Shown: positions 44,276 to 53,454, counted from the stretch's first letter. The stretch is DNA of 64,000 nucleotides from Demetria terragena DSM 11295 (GCF_000376825.1 NZ_AQXW01000004.1:868001-932000); one strand, 5' to 3'. A program made the numbers and translations. The notes: generated by a model from the letters alone, not told the origin.

Positions 44276-45388
44276 ATGCTGACCAACGCCCGTCGCACCG
44301 GCGCCCTTCTCGTCGTGATCAGTTGTGCCCTCGCATCATGCTCGAGCGCCGACCCAGCGGAAAACACTCGCACGGTCACGCCATCGGCACCTGCAGCGTC
44401 CGCCACTCCCGGCCCCACGGGATCACATCCCTCATTCGGAAGCACGGTCGTGACGGGACTCGATGTTCCATGGGGACTCGCGTTCTTGCCAGATCGCTCA
44501 GCGCTCGTCACTCAACGCGACCAACGCTCCGTCCTCCACCTACGCGCAGGCGTCCAGCCGCGCACGGTTGCCACGGTGAGTGATGCTCGCCCCGACCAGG
44601 AGGGAGGTCTGCTTGGCATCGCCGTGTCCCCCGAATTTGCCACAGACAAAAGGGTATTCGTCTACTACACCGCCGCGGGCGACAACCGAGTCGAACGGAT
44701 GAAGTGGACGGGCTCAACGCTGAAGAGTGACAAGGTCATCCTCTCCGGCATCCCCAAGGCGTCGTTTCACAATGGTGGCCGATTGGCCTTCGGACCGGAC
44801 AACCAGTTGTACGTCACCACTGGCGATGCGGGGGTGCCCTCCCGCGCACCTGACATCGAGAATCTCGGCGGCAAAATCTTGCGGATCACCCAGGACGGCA
44901 AGGCAGCGACCGGAAACCCCATCTCGGGGTCGAGGGTGTGGTCCTACGGGCACCGAAACGTGCAGGGCATCGCCTGGGATGACGACCGCCGGATGTACGC
45001 CACGGAGTTCGGCCAGAACACCTTTGATGAGTTGAACCTCATCACGCCGGGAAAGAACTACGGCTGGCCCACCGTAGAAGGAAAGGCCAACCGACGCGGC
45101 TTCATCGACCCGCTCGTCCAGTGGCGTACGTCTGAGTCCTCCCCCAGCGGCCTCGCAATTAACGGCGACAACGCGTATGTCGCAGCCCTGGCCGGTCAAC
45201 GTGTGTGGCAGGTGCCGTTGCGGGACGGCAAGGCGGGCACACCCGCCAGAGCGAGTATGCCCGCCCTCGGGAGGGTACGAACGGTTCACGTCGATCCGTC
45301 CGGCGCCTTATGGGTGATGAGTAACAACACCTTTCGCGGTGATGCCCGCGACGGCGACGATCGAATTATTCGCTGGGAACCGAAGTAG
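44276..45388 (+). CDS. PQQ-dependent sugar dehydrogenase-like lipoprotein (GSDH family)
   Basis: A 370-residue secreted lipoprotein: signal peptide with lipobox LASC at ~residue 22, a Ser/Pro/Thr-rich linker, then a six-bladed beta-propeller of the soluble glucose/sorbosone dehydrogenase family (DVPWGLAFLPDRSALVTQRD, QEGGLLGIAVSPEF, HNGGRLAFGPDNQLYVTTGD). Members oxidise sugars using PQQ, yet many actinobacterial hosts lack PQQ synthesis, so activity is not assured. The 3' end overlaps the convergent HdeD-like gene by 23 bases. Confidence 0.88.
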   Translation: MLTNARRTGALLVVISCALASCSSADPAENTRTVTPSAPAASATPGPTGSHPSFGSTVVTGLDVPWGLAFLPDRSALVTQRDQRSVLHLRAGVQPRTVATVSDARPDQEGGLLGIAVSPEFATDKRVFVYYTAAGDNRVERMKWTGSTLKSDKVILSGIPKASFHNGGRLAFGPDNQLYVTTGDAGVPSRAPDIENLGGKILRITQDGKAATGNPISGSRVWSYGHRNVQGIAWDDDRRMYATEFGQNTFDELNLITPGKNYGWPTVEGKANRRGFIDPLVQWRTSESSPSGLAINGDNAYVAALAGQRVWQVPLRDGKAGTPARASMPALGRVRTVHVDPSGALWVMSNNTFRGDARDGDDRIIRWEPK

Positions 45389-45977
45389 CCGCCGCCGGTG
45401 CCTTCTTGCGAGCCGAGCGCAGCGAGAATGCGAGCCCAATCTGCGTGGCACCAATGAAGATCAGGAAGATCGCGGAGAAAATGGTCAGCATCGCAATCGA
45501 GCTGAGCGGGCTCACGATCAGGACGACACCACCGATGAATCCGATGACACCGCTCACGATGGCCCAACCGCGGCCTGCCTGCTTGGGTGCCGAGAGCGCC
45601 TGAATGGCACCACTCACGCCGCTGATGATCCACCCGATCCCGATCCAGACGGCCAAGAAGACCAGCGACTGCAACTCCGAGCGCAGGCACATCACGCCAA
45701 GAATGATGGAAATGACGCCGCTCAGCACACCAAGGACCCGGAAACTGCCGGGAGTGTCTGGGCCGAACGCCGTGATCAGGTCAAGGATTCCCCGCGTCAG
45801 GAGGTACGCCCCAAACATGATGGCCACCACGAGCAAGGTGGGTGCTGGCCATGCCAAGGTCATGATGCCCAGCAGCATTGCGAGGACTCCCACACCTAGG
45901 ACATAGGTCCAGCTCTTCTGCGCAATACGCGCTAACGGGGATTCCTGGGCAGGGTCGAGCTCAGTCGCGGAAGTCAT
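45366..45977 (-). CDS. HdeD family (DUF308) membrane protein
   Basis: A 203-residue membrane protein with six hydrophobic segments in pairs (YVLGVGVLAMLLGIMTLAWP, ISIILGVMCLRS, WIGIGWIISGVSGAIQAL), typical of HdeD/DUF308. Function outside enterobacteria is unknown. AGGAGAT lies five bases before the ATG at 45977. The tail overlaps the convergent sugar dehydrogenase gene. Confidence 0.88.
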   Translation of the reverse strand: MTSATELDPAQESPLARIAQKSWTYVLGVGVLAMLLGIMTLAWPAPTLLVVAIMFGAYLLTRGILDLITAFGPDTPGSFRVLGVLSGVISIILGVMCLRSELQSLVFLAVWIGIGWIISGVSGAIQALSAPKQAGRGWAIVSGVIGFIGGVVLIVSPLSSIAMLTIFSAIFLIFIGATQIGLAFSLRSARKKAPAAATSVPSE

Positions 45978-46121
45978 GAAATCTCCTGTTGAGGTGGCCT
46001 GCCTGACAGGCCGGGACAGCGAATGCTCCCCCACCATCAATCGTCGCGGCACACCTCGCACACCGCCATGTCGATTCGACCAACCTTGCCTAGATCGGTT
46101 GTCGTCGGCTCCAACCCGCGA

Positions 46122-46847
46122 TCAGACCGGCGCAGCCCACACGACGTAGTTTCGGACGCTATGCCCGTTGTTGGATGGCGCATCGTCATCACACGTGATC
46201 AGGGCGATGACTGGCTTGGCGGACTGACCCCAGACTCGGGGGTCGCGTTGGAGTGCCTTCTTGCCTACCGGCTCCTTGTTGTAGATCCGGAACGTGCGCT
46301 CTCCACCTCCGGCATAGCCGATGGTGATGCGGTCGCCCGGTGACAGGTTCGGCAGAGTGGAAAAGATGCCCGGTCGTCCACCGTATGCACCGACGTGACC
46401 CGCAATGACCGAAATCCCGGGCGCACCGGGTCGAGGTGAGGCCGTGTACCACTGGACCACGTGCGGGGGCGGATTGATCGCCCCGTTGCTCAGGCCCATG
46501 GCGCGGACCGGCTCGTTGAGGCCCACGCTCGGCATGGTCAACCGAACGGGCACTCCGCTGGCCACCTGACGGGAGGTGGCTGTTGGTGCAGGCTTGGTCG
46601 TTTTCGGCGCCGGTGGCGTGGTGCTGGTCGGCTTTGCCGTGCTGGTCGTGCTGCTCGTGGTCGCCGTGCTCGTCGTCGCTTGAGGCGCCTTCGTCGTCTT
46701 CGTCGCCGTCGCTCGCACAGGCGAGGTGATGGATGACGAGACGGTCGGTGTCGTACCCCCTGCCGAGTCGGAGTCCCCGCAGCCGGTCAACGCCCCAGAC
46801 GCCGCGATGGCCAGAACCCCCGCTGACCATGATCGAAACACCTTCAC
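46122..46847 (-). CDS. Class F sortase with lipoprotein-type N-terminus (second of pair)
   Basis: A 241-residue class F sortase. Signal peptide ends in lipobox LTGC (~residue 22), a long Thr/Ser/Pro-rich linker follows, then the sortase barrel from ~residue 95. Catalytic His is in SVIAGHVGAYG and catalytic Cys in VIALITCDDDA; an Arg near the C-terminus (HSVRNYVVW) completes the triad. Sortases are normally held by an N-terminal membrane helix, so lipid anchoring by both neighbours is unusual. It follows the first sortase by nine bases. Confidence 0.9.
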   Translation of the reverse strand: MKVFRSWSAGVLAIAASGALTGCGDSDSAGGTTPTVSSSITSPVRATATKTTKAPQATTSTATTSSTTSTAKPTSTTPPAPKTTKPAPTATSRQVASGVPVRLTMPSVGLNEPVRAMGLSNGAINPPPHVVQWYTASPRPGAPGISVIAGHVGAYGGRPGIFSTLPNLSPGDRITIGYAGGGERTFRIYNKEPVGKKALQRDPRVWGQSAKPVIALITCDDDAPSNNGHSVRNYVVWAAPV

Positions 46848-46856
46848 CGAGTCCCC

Positions 46857-47459
46857 TTACACAGGTTTTGCCCACACGACATAGTTGTCGACGTGGTGCC
46901 GATCGACGACCTGCGAATTGGCATCGCACGTAATCAGGGCGAGAACCGGGGTATCTGAGGACCCCCACACGCGGCCGTCGGTCTGAAGTTTGTTCTTGCT
47001 AATGGCTTCTTCGGCATAGACCTTGAACTTCCTGGTCTTGCCGTCGCCGTAGGACACCGTCACCACGTCACCCTTGTCGAGTTCGTCAAGGTCGTGGAAG
47101 ACATCCGGTCCGTCGTACTCCACGTGCCCGGCAATGACCGAGATTCCCTTGGCACCGGGGACGACCGACTTGTTGTACCACTGCACCACGCCAGCGGGCG
47201 GGTTGATCGTGCCCTCTTTCGAGACACCCATCGACGCGACCTTCTCGTCAAAATCGATGCTTGGCATTGACAGCCCGGCAGGCTTACCCGCCGGCGCTTG
47301 GGTGCTCGAAGCGGTGGGCCCCGGCGCAGCACCGTTCAACCCGGTGCTGCCACCGGCCGACACCGACGGCGACGAGGGGGTGCCCGTGTCGCTGCCGGCA
47401 CAGCCGGTCAACGCGATCAGGGCCACCGCAATAGTCGTCGCCGTCGATGTCCGACCCAT
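46857..47459 (-). CDS. Class F sortase with lipoprotein-type N-terminus (first of pair)
   Basis: A 200-residue class F sortase with lipobox LTGC at ~residue 20, a short Gly/Ser/Pro linker and the catalytic set His (SVIAGHVEYDG), Cys (VLALITCDANS) and C-terminal Arg/His region (VDRHHVDNYVVWA). It shares the VVQWY...PGA+GISVIAGHV block with its downstream neighbour, showing tandem duplication followed by divergence. It starts five bases after the stop of a putative substrate protein. Confidence 0.9.
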   Translation of the reverse strand: MGRTSTATTIAVALIALTGCAGSDTGTPSSPSVSAGGSTGLNGAAPGPTASSTQAPAGKPAGLSMPSIDFDEKVASMGVSKEGTINPPAGVVQWYNKSVVPGAKGISVIAGHVEYDGPDVFHDLDELDKGDVVTVSYGDGKTRKFKVYAEEAISKNKLQTDGRVWGSSDTPVLALITCDANSQVVDRHHVDNYVVWAKPV

Positions 47460-47464
47460 GCGAA

Positions 47465-48085
47465 TCAGCGCTTGTTGAGGCGAGTGGTCGCAGCGGCGCC
47501 AGCGGCCACAACACCCATGGACAGCAGGCCGACGAGAGCCAGGGTGCTGCCGTTGGTTCCATCGGACACCACGCCGGTCTCGACCGGGGGGCCGCTCGGC
47601 GCGTCGGTGTCTGCCGGCGCGGAGCTGGTGGCCGTCTCGCTCGGATCAGCTGAACCCTCCGGGCCGACTGCCTGGCCTTCCCAGTCCGTCTTGGGACGCT
47701 CAGTCGGCAGACCGTTGCAGCTGGTCGGAACCGAAACCGGGACCGTGATGCTGTCGCCGCTCTTCTTCGTGGAGAACGTGATGCTGACCTTCGTCCCACC
47801 CAGGTCGCGGATCGCGTACACGTAGCCGAAACGCTTCTTGGGCTCGAACTCGCCGAGTTCCTTGGACTGCCCACCAACGGTGTAGCTGACCGTGTCCGTC
47901 GAGTTCAGCGTGCGCGTGTAGACGACGAACTTCTGCGCGCCACCCTCGCAGTAGTACATCGGGTTACTGGTCTCGAGGTTTCCCTCGACAGCAGCAGATG
48001 CCGTGGACATACCGGCCACGGACAAACCGCCAGCAATCGCAACCGCTGCAGCGACGCGCGTAGAGCGCGACGTCATGTTCTTCAT
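47465..48085 (-). CDS. Secreted cell-wall-anchored protein with non-canonical sorting signal
   Basis: A 206-residue protein with a Sec signal peptide (to ASA at ~residue 31), a compact extracellular domain with two Cys (YYCEGG and PTSCNG), a Pro/Ser/Thr/Asp-rich stalk, then PPVETG, a hydrophobic segment (STLALVGLLSMGVVAAGAAA) and a basic tail RLNKR. That C-terminus is a cell-wall sorting signal in layout, but the pentapeptide reads PVETG instead of LPxTG. Two class F sortase genes follow within five and nine bases, so it is their likely substrate (inference). The extracellular domain is not recognised. Confidence 0.82.
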   Translation of the reverse strand: MKNMTSRSTRVAAAVAIAGGLSVAGMSTASAAVEGNLETSNPMYYCEGGAQKFVVYTRTLNSTDTVSYTVGGQSKELGEFEPKKRFGYVYAIRDLGGTKVSITFSTKKSGDSITVPVSVPTSCNGLPTERPKTDWEGQAVGPEGSADPSETATSSAPADTDAPSGPPVETGVVSDGTNGSTLALVGLLSMGVVAAGAAATTRLNKR

Positions 48086-48195
48086 GTGATTCCTCCCTCA
48101 GGACGGCCGCGACGGTCACGGCCATGAGTCGATGCGCCTCCGGAGTGCCCCTTCCGACCCCCACAGCGGCGCATGCTGCCGTCAGCGTACGCAAC

Positions 48196-48233
48196 GAATC
48201 TGGCGCCGTCTTCCTCGTCCCATGAATCTGGCG
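48196..48233. repeat. Paired 10-bp direct repeats upstream of the sorting-signal protein gene
   Basis: GAATCTGGCG occurs at 48196-48205 and 48224-48233, 28 bases apart. They lie 111-148 bases upstream of the secreted protein gene and just past the gatB end. They could be activator sites; evidence is only the repetition. Confidence 0.4.
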
Positions 48234-48255
48234 TGAATTCGCGCTGCCGGATGAC

Positions 48256-49761
48256 TCAGGAACTCAGCCGGGCCATGATCAGCTCGCGAACCTTGGCGGC
48301 ATCGGCCCCACCCTTCATCGCCTTCATCACGTGGCCAATGAGCGCCCCGGCAGCCTGCACTTTGCCGTCTCGGACCTTCTGCGCGATGTCGTCGTGGTCG
48401 GCAATGACCTGGTCAACGGCGGCCTCGAGAGCACCATCGTCCTGGACGAGTTCCAGTCCGCGTGCATCAGCCACTTCAGTCGGACTGCCTTCGCCCTCGA
48501 TCACGCCTTCGAGCACCTGGCGGGCCATTGAGTCGTTCAACCGGCCGGCACCAACCATCGCGTCAAGCTCAGCGACGTAGGCCGGAGTCACGTTGAAGTC
48601 TTCGACCGATTTGCCTTCGTTGTTCGCTCGTCGGGCCAACTCACCGGTCCACCACTTACGAGCTGCAGCCGGGCTCGCGCCGGCAGCGACCGTCTGCTCG
48701 ATGATCTCCACGGCACCGGCGTTCATCACGTCGCGCATCTCGAGATCGCTATAGCCCCAAGCCGATTGGAGCCGCTTACGACGCTCGGCGGGCGGCTCGG
48801 GAAGGGTCGCCCGAAGCTGTTCGACAGACTCCGACGTCGGCGCAACCGGCACCAGGTCCGGCTCTGGGAAGTAGCGGTAGTCGTCAGCGTCAGATTTCGG
48901 CCGCCCCGAGGTGGTGACCCCAGTGTCCTCATGCCAATGGCGGGTCTCCTGGGTGATCGAGCCACCGTCAGTCAGGACCGCCGCGTGGCGGCAGATCTCG
49001 TAGCGCACCGCCCGCTCAACCGACCGAAGGGAGTTGACGTTCTTGGTCTCGGTGCGAGTGCCGAGCGCATCGGAGCCCTTCGGCATCAGCGAGACGTTGG
49101 CGTCGCAGCGCAACGACCCTTGCTCCATCTTGACGTCGCTGACCTCGAGCGCCTTCAGCAGGTCTCGGAGGGCGGTAACGTACGCACGCGCCACCTCGGG
49201 CCCGCGCTCACCGGCTCCGCGGATCGGCTTGGTGACGATCTCGATGAGCGGGATACCCGCGCGGTTGTAGTCGACCAGTGAGAATGCCGCCCCCTGGATG
49301 CGCCCGGTGCTGCCGCCGACGTGCAGCGACTTTCCGGTGTCCTCCTCCATGTGGGCTCGTTCGATCTCGACGCGGAACATCTCGCCGTCGTCCAGCTCGA
49401 CATCCAGATATCCCTCGAAAGCGATCGGCTCGTCGTACTGGCTGGTCTGGAAGTTCTTCGGCATGTCCGGGTAGAAGTAGTTCTTCCGCGCGAATCGGCA
49501 CCATGATGCAATCTCGCAGTTGAGCGCCAGCCCAATCCGAATCGCCGACTCGACCGCCGTCGCGTTCACCACCGGGAGGGCGCCGGGCAGTCCCAGACAG
49601 ACCGGGCATACCTGGGTATTGGGATCGGCGCCGAACTCAGTCGGACACCCACAAAACATCTTGGTCGCGGTGCCGAGCTCGACGTGAACCTCGAAGCCCA
49701 TCACCGGGTCGAAGTCCTTAAGCGCCGCGTCGTAGGCGAGAACCTTGTCCGTGGTGCTCAT
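48256..49761 (-). CDS. gatB: Aspartyl/glutamyl-tRNA amidotransferase subunit B
   Basis: A 501-residue subunit that binds Glu-tRNA(Gln)/Asp-tRNA(Asn) and activates the misacylated residue. [32 protein letters not shown] and [14 protein letters not shown] are diagnostic; the C-terminal YqeY-like tail binds tRNA. The ATG at 49761 overlaps the gatA stop (ATGA). Confidence 0.96.
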   Translation of the reverse strand: MSTTDKVLAYDAALKDFDPVMGFEVHVELGTATKMFCGCPTEFGADPNTQVCPVCLGLPGALPVVNATAVESAIRIGLALNCEIASWCRFARKNYFYPDMPKNFQTSQYDEPIAFEGYLDVELDDGEMFRVEIERAHMEEDTGKSLHVGGSTGRIQGAAFSLVDYNRAGIPLIEIVTKPIRGAGERGPEVARAYVTALRDLLKALEVSDVKMEQGSLRCDANVSLMPKGSDALGTRTETKNVNSLRSVERAVRYEICRHAAVLTDGGSITQETRHWHEDTGVTTSGRPKSDADDYRYFPEPDLVPVAPTSESVEQLRATLPEPPAERRKRLQSAWGYSDLEMRDVMNAGAVEIIEQTVAAGASPAAARKWWTGELARRANNEGKSVEDFNVTPAYVAELDAMVGAGRLNDSMARQVLEGVIEGEGSPTEVADARGLELVQDDGALEAAVDQVIADHDDIAQKVRDGKVQAAGALIGHVMKAMKGGADAAKVRELIMARLSS

Positions 49762-51308
49762 GCCGATGCCCCTTCCTGGCGCGAGGCGCCCAGCTCCGGC
49801 GGGGTCAACGGCCCACCCCATTGGTCTCGCAATGCCGCCTCGAGGGCTGCGCCGACGGTATACATGCGCTCGTCTTTGGTGGCCGGCGCGAGCACCTGGA
49901 AGCCCACCGGGAGACCGTCGTCCGCCAGACCCGACGGCAACGAAAGTCCAGGAACACCAGCGAGATTCGCAGGGATGGTCGCAGTGTCGTTGAGATACAT
50001 CGCCATCGGGTCGTCCAGCTTTTCGCCAAGTTTGAATGCGGTCGTCGGGGCCGTCGGACTGACCAACACGTCGGCCTGCTCAAAGGCCTTGGCGAAGTCG
50101 CGGGCAACCAGGGTGCGTACCTTCTGCGCCTGGCCGTAGTAGGCGTCGTAATAGCCAGCAGAGAGGGCGTACGTCCCCAGGATGATCCGGCGCTTCACCT
50201 CGTCGCCGAAGCCCGCGTCGCGGGAGGCCGCCATGACCTGCTCAGCGCTCGGGCGCTCGACACCCTCTGGGCCGACTCGCAGCCCGTATCTCATGGCGTC
50301 GAACTTCGCGAGGTTGGAGGATGCCTCGCTCGGGAGAATGAGGTAGTACGCCGCGAGGGCCTGCTCAAACGTCGGGCACGACACCTCGACAACTTCTGCG
50401 CCGCGGGCGGTCAACAACTCGAGCGCCTCTTCGAAGCGCTGCCGCACGGCTGGCTGGTACCCCTCCCCGGTCAACTCCTTGACGATGCCGATTCGCATCG
50501 GCCCCGACTCACCCGGCCGGTCGAGCTTGTCGAGACCACCCCTGCGCGCAGCCTCGACGACCGAAGGAACCGGCTGGTCAATGGAGGTGGAGTCCATCGG
50601 GTCGTGCCCGCCGATCACCTCGTGCAGAAGTGCCGCGTCGAGCACCGTACGCGTGCACGGCCCGGCCTGATCCAGCGAAGACGCGAGGGCGATGAGGCCA
50701 TACCGCGACACGCCGCCGTACGTTGGCTTGACGCCCACACTTCCGGTGACTGCGGCCGGCTGACGGATTGACCCGCCGGTGTCGGTACCGATAGCCAGGG
50801 GCGCTTCATAGGCCGCCACCGCCGCCGCGGAACCGCCACCCGAACCTCCGGGGATGCGGTCGAGGTCCCACGGATTGTGGGTGGGGCCGTAGGCGGAGTG
50901 CTCTGTGGAGGAGCCCATCGCGAACTCGTCCATGTTGGTCTTGCCCAGGATGGGCATCCCTGCGGCCTTGAGACGGGTCACCAAGGTCGCGTCGTACGGC
51001 GGGATCCAGCCTTCGAGCATCTTCGAACCCGCTGTGGTGGGCAGGCCCTGCGTGGCGACGACGTCCTTGACCGCTACCGGGACGCCGGTCAGCGCAGCGA
51101 CGTCCTGGCCAGACGAACGCCGTTCGTCAGCGGCCTTGGCCGCGGCGAGCGCGCCCTCGGAGTCGATATGGAGGAAGGCGTGCACGTCGCCATCGACCGC
51201 CGCGATGCGGTCGAGGTGCGCTTGGGTGATCTCGACCGAGGTGGTCTCTCCGGCGGAGAGGCGATCGGCGAGGTCGGCTGCGGAGAGCCTGGTGAGGTCG
51301 TCAGTCAC
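49758..51308 (-). CDS. gatA: Aspartyl/glutamyl-tRNA amidotransferase subunit A (amidase)
   Basis: A 516-residue amidase releasing ammonia from glutamine for tRNA-dependent amidation. The Ser-cisSer-Lys triad is visible: [28 protein letters not shown] and [13 protein letters not shown]. Between VPSVVEAAR and MRIGIVKEL it carries about ten extra residues ([13 protein letters not shown]), encoded by a REP-like DNA element at 50516-50537. This is not at a catalytic segment and the frame stays open, so function is likely retained. Confidence 0.95.
   Translation of the reverse strand: MTDDLTRLSAADLADRLSAGETTSVEITQAHLDRIAAVDGDVHAFLHIDSEGALAAAKAADERRSSGQDVAALTGVPVAVKDVVATQGLPTTAGSKMLEGWIPPYDATLVTRLKAAGMPILGKTNMDEFAMGSSTEHSAYGPTHNPWDLDRIPGGSGGGSAAAVAAYEAPLAIGTDTGGSIRQPAAVTGSVGVKPTYGGVSRYGLIALASSLDQAGPCTRTVLDAALLHEVIGGHDPMDSTSIDQPVPSVVEAARRGGLDKLDRPGESGPMRIGIVKELTGEGYQPAVRQRFEEALELLTARGAEVVEVSCPTFEQALAAYYLILPSEASSNLAKFDAMRYGLRVGPEGVERPSAEQVMAASRDAGFGDEVKRRIILGTYALSAGYYDAYYGQAQKVRTLVARDFAKAFEQADVLVSPTAPTTAFKLGEKLDDPMAMYLNDTATIPANLAGVPGLSLPSGLADDGLPVGFQVLAPATKDERMYTVGAALEAALRDQWGGPLTPPELGASRQEGASA
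50516..50537. repeat. REP-like element inserted within gatA
   Basis: A 22-base GC-rich inverted element of the GGTCGAG...CTCGACC type. It differs from the copy between tdh and kbl (10557-10578) at two positions, both in the spacer. Here it is translated in frame within gatA. Confidence 0.7.
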
Positions 51309-51359
51309 GTCAAAGTCCTGTATCTATTGCTGGTCGAGCATGCCCGGGTCGCGGCCCAC

Positions 51360-51656
51360 CTACTCCTCATCGAGGATCCGCGGCACCTGGAATCGCTGCT
51401 CTTCTTGATCAGGAGCACCGGACAATGCCTGCTCCGCCGTGAGGCAGGGACGGACCACATCCGGCCGCGTCACATTGGTTAGCGGCAGCGGATGCGACAT
51501 GGGCGGCACATCGTCGGCGGCAACCTCACTCACGCTGGCCACGAATTCCACGATCTGGTCGAGTTGTCCGGCAAGGTGATCCAGCTCGGAATCGTCGAGC
51601 TGGATACGGGCGAGCATGGCGACATGCGCGACGTCGTCGCGGGTGAGAGCGGACAT
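51360..51656 (-). CDS. gatC: Aspartyl/glutamyl-tRNA amidotransferase subunit C
   Basis: A 98-residue stabilising subunit of Gat[25 protein letters not shown] at the N-terminus and [22 protein letters not shown]-type C-terminal half. gatA starts 51 bases downstream and gatB follows, the standard gatCAB order. Confidence 0.94.
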   Translation of the reverse strand: MSALTRDDVAHVAMLARIQLDDSELDHLAGQLDQIVEFVASVSEVAADDVPPMSHPLPLTNVTRPDVVRPCLTAEQALSGAPDQEEQRFQVPRILDEE

Positions 51657-51710
51657 GAGCGGCAGTCTAATGCGGGCCTTCCGAGCACCGCCCAGGACGT
51701 TGGATTACGG

Positions 51711-51733
51711 GTGATGTTCGTCTTTAACATCAC
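51711..51733. promoter_or_regulatory. Dyad upstream of the M15 peptidase gene
   Basis: Perfect eight-base arms GTGATGTT/AACATCAC with a seven-base spacer, between divergent gatC and the peptidase gene (148 bases from its start). It could be an operator or an RNA hairpin; no factor is suggested by sequence. Confidence 0.4.
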
Positions 51734-51880
51734 GGAACCCCACCAGGTGAAAATTATCCGCTGCGGTTCCCCCGCACCCCGATCCGTCAACCTAGGGTTC
51801 AACCATCGGGTAGGTCGCACGGCCTCCTACCAGGTCGTGAAGAGCTCCCGGCACACCGCTAGTTCGAGGAGAGGTACGAC

Positions 51881-52633
51881 ATGAACCCGTCACACCTGGC
51901 AACACCCGCCCGTTCGCTCACGAAGCCGCTGGCAACGACCGTTGCGGCGCTCCTGACCTCCACCGGGATCCTGATGGCCACGCCCGGCGAGGCGCAGGCG
52001 TACGACTGGAAACGCACGCTTAAGGAAGGCAGCACTGGCGCCGACGTCAAGGAACTGCAGATCCGGGTCGCGGGTTGGGCGGCTGACAGTGCAAGCAAGA
52101 CCCACGTCGGCGTCGACGGCGATTTTGGCGCCGGGACCAAGGCCGCGGTCACCCGCTTCCAGAAGGCATACGGGTTGAGCGCCAATGGCACCGTCGACGC
52201 GAGCACGCAGAAAGCGCTCAACGCACTCGAAGACTCCGATGGCACCAAGAACTTCAACTTCTCGGAGTTCCACTCCAAGGACGGCTCGAAGTTCTCCGGC
52301 GGCAAGGTCTCGGAGGCCACCGTCAAGGAAAACGTGCGCCGCATGATGTACAAGCTGGAAGCCATGCGTAAGAAGTCCGGCAACAAAGCGATCAGCATCA
52401 ACAGCGGCTTCCGCAGCATCAAGCACAACACGAGCGTCGGCGGCGCGTCCAACAGTCAACACATGTATGGCATCGCGGCCGACATCGTGATCAGCGGCAA
52501 GTCGGTCAGCAACACGATCTCCTACGCCAAGACCTCCGGGTACTCCGGGATCATCCGGTATGCCACGTTCACCCACGTCGACAACCGTGCCGAGCACAGC
52601 TACGGCAGTTCGGCCTATTACTGGAAGGACTGA
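51881..52633 (+). CDS. Secreted peptidoglycan-binding M15-family peptidase
   Basis: A 250-residue exported protein. Signal peptide ends at EAQA (~residue 39). A PG_binding_1 domain (residues ~45-115, EGSTGADVKELQIRV and GTVDASTQKAL) is followed by an M15A-type D-Ala-D-Ala carboxypeptidase domain (~120-250) with metal ligands in SQHMYGIAADI and FTHVDNR. It trims or remodels cell-wall peptides. GAGGAGAG lies just upstream of the ATG. The ~170-base leader has several inverted repeats and may be structured. Confidence 0.9.
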   Translation: MNPSHLATPARSLTKPLATTVAALLTSTGILMATPGEAQAYDWKRTLKEGSTGADVKELQIRVAGWAADSASKTHVGVDGDFGAGTKAAVTRFQKAYGLSANGTVDASTQKALNALEDSDGTKNFNFSEFHSKDGSKFSGGKVSEATVKENVRRMMYKLEAMRKKSGNKAISINSGFRSIKHNTSVGGASNSQHMYGIAADIVISGKSVSNTISYAKTSGYSGIIRYATFTHVDNRAEHSYGSSAYYWKD

Positions 52634-52674
52634 CTGGCTCGGCCCTCCCTGTCGTGACCTTCCAATGGCGACGG

Positions 52675-53331
52675 TTAGGGCCGCAGCGCGATCCCGTCTT
52701 TCGGCACCGGACCGAGTCTCGACAACGGCAACACGCGCAGGTTGAGCGTGGCGCCGATCTCCTCAACCGGGACGAAACCGAAGGTTCGGGAGTCGTCCGA
52801 GGCGTCGAGGTTGTCCCCGAGGAGCCAGACCGAACCCTCGGGGACCCTCGTCGAAGCGACTTCGGAGGCACCGCGCCCGCGCGCGTCACAGCACAGGCGA
52901 TCCTGGCGCGCCGCTTCCCAGGCTGGGTTTGTCACGCGGAACCACTCCTTTGCGCCGGCGGGCGCGACCTCGACGGTCGTTCGGCCGTTCTCGTGGCGAA
53001 TGCGTACGCGATCGCCGGGCAGCCCAATCACCCGCTTGACCGACTGTTGCCGGTCTGGGCCGAGGCGGGCCTGAACGATGTCGAAGCGACTCACCTCCGA
53101 CCCACTCGTCAAGGCATTGAGGAACAACCGGTCTCCCACTCGCAGCGTGGGTTCCATGCTGGACCCGACGACCGTGACCGAGAACGTCATCAGCACCAGG
53201 ACGGCCAGGGCTATCAGCGCGACCGGCGGGCCGGCGAGTATCGCCCACCGGACATGCCTCGGCTTGGCTCGTAGCCAGGCGCGCGCTGACGAGAAGGCCC
53301 CACGCCCGGAGCCCACTTCACCGGTGCTCAC
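52675..53331 (-). CDS. lepB: Signal peptidase I
   Basis: A 218-residue type I signal peptidase: one N-terminal membrane segment (LIALAVLVLMTFSVTVVG), catalytic Ser in SSMEPTLRVGD, catalytic Lys in SVKRVIGLPGDRV, and the box GDNLDASDDSRTFG. The GTG at 53331, preceded by AGAGG, is chosen; the open frame extends 300 codons further but lies antisense to the DUF6230 gene. It is divergent from the secreted-protein operon at 53455 and may process its products (inference). Confidence 0.9.
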   Translation of the reverse strand: MSTGEVGSGRGAFSSARAWLRAKPRHVRWAILAGPPVALIALAVLVLMTFSVTVVGSSMEPTLRVGDRLFLNALTSGSEVSRFDIVQARLGPDRQQSVKRVIGLPGDRVRIRHENGRTTVEVAPAGAKEWFRVTNPAWEAARQDRLCCDARGRGASEVASTRVPEGSVWLLGDNLDASDDSRTFGFVPVEEIGATLNLRVLPLSRLGPVPKDGIALRP

Positions 53332-53351
53332 CGTCGACCTCTTGACATTAA

Positions 53352-53367
53352 CGTGAACTATGTCACG
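53352..53367. promoter_or_regulatory. CRP/GlxR-type palindrome between lepB and the DUF6230 operon
   Basis: CGTGA-N6-TCACG, a perfect palindrome matching the CRP/GlxR consensus TGTGA-N6-TCACA at the inner eight bases. It lies between the divergent starts at 53331 and 53455. cAMP-dependent control is inferred. Confidence 0.5.
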
Positions 53368-53454
53368 CTTTCGACCCAGGGATTGGTTAACAAAACACGC
53401 CAATGTGTACATCTGCGGGCCACGCACGGGGTGGCAAGGACAAAGGAGAAGCTT

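Noticed and set aside
47465-47620. Canonical LPxTG motif in the sortase-linked protein
   Set aside because: The only candidate before the C-terminal hydrophobic segment reads PPVETG, so a canonical motif is not claimed.
51735-51880. c-di-AMP (ydaO/yuaA) riboswitch before the M15 peptidase
   Set aside because: Position and gene type fit, but I could not find the conserved GGGGAACC-type core in the correct orientation; only generic hairpins are visible.
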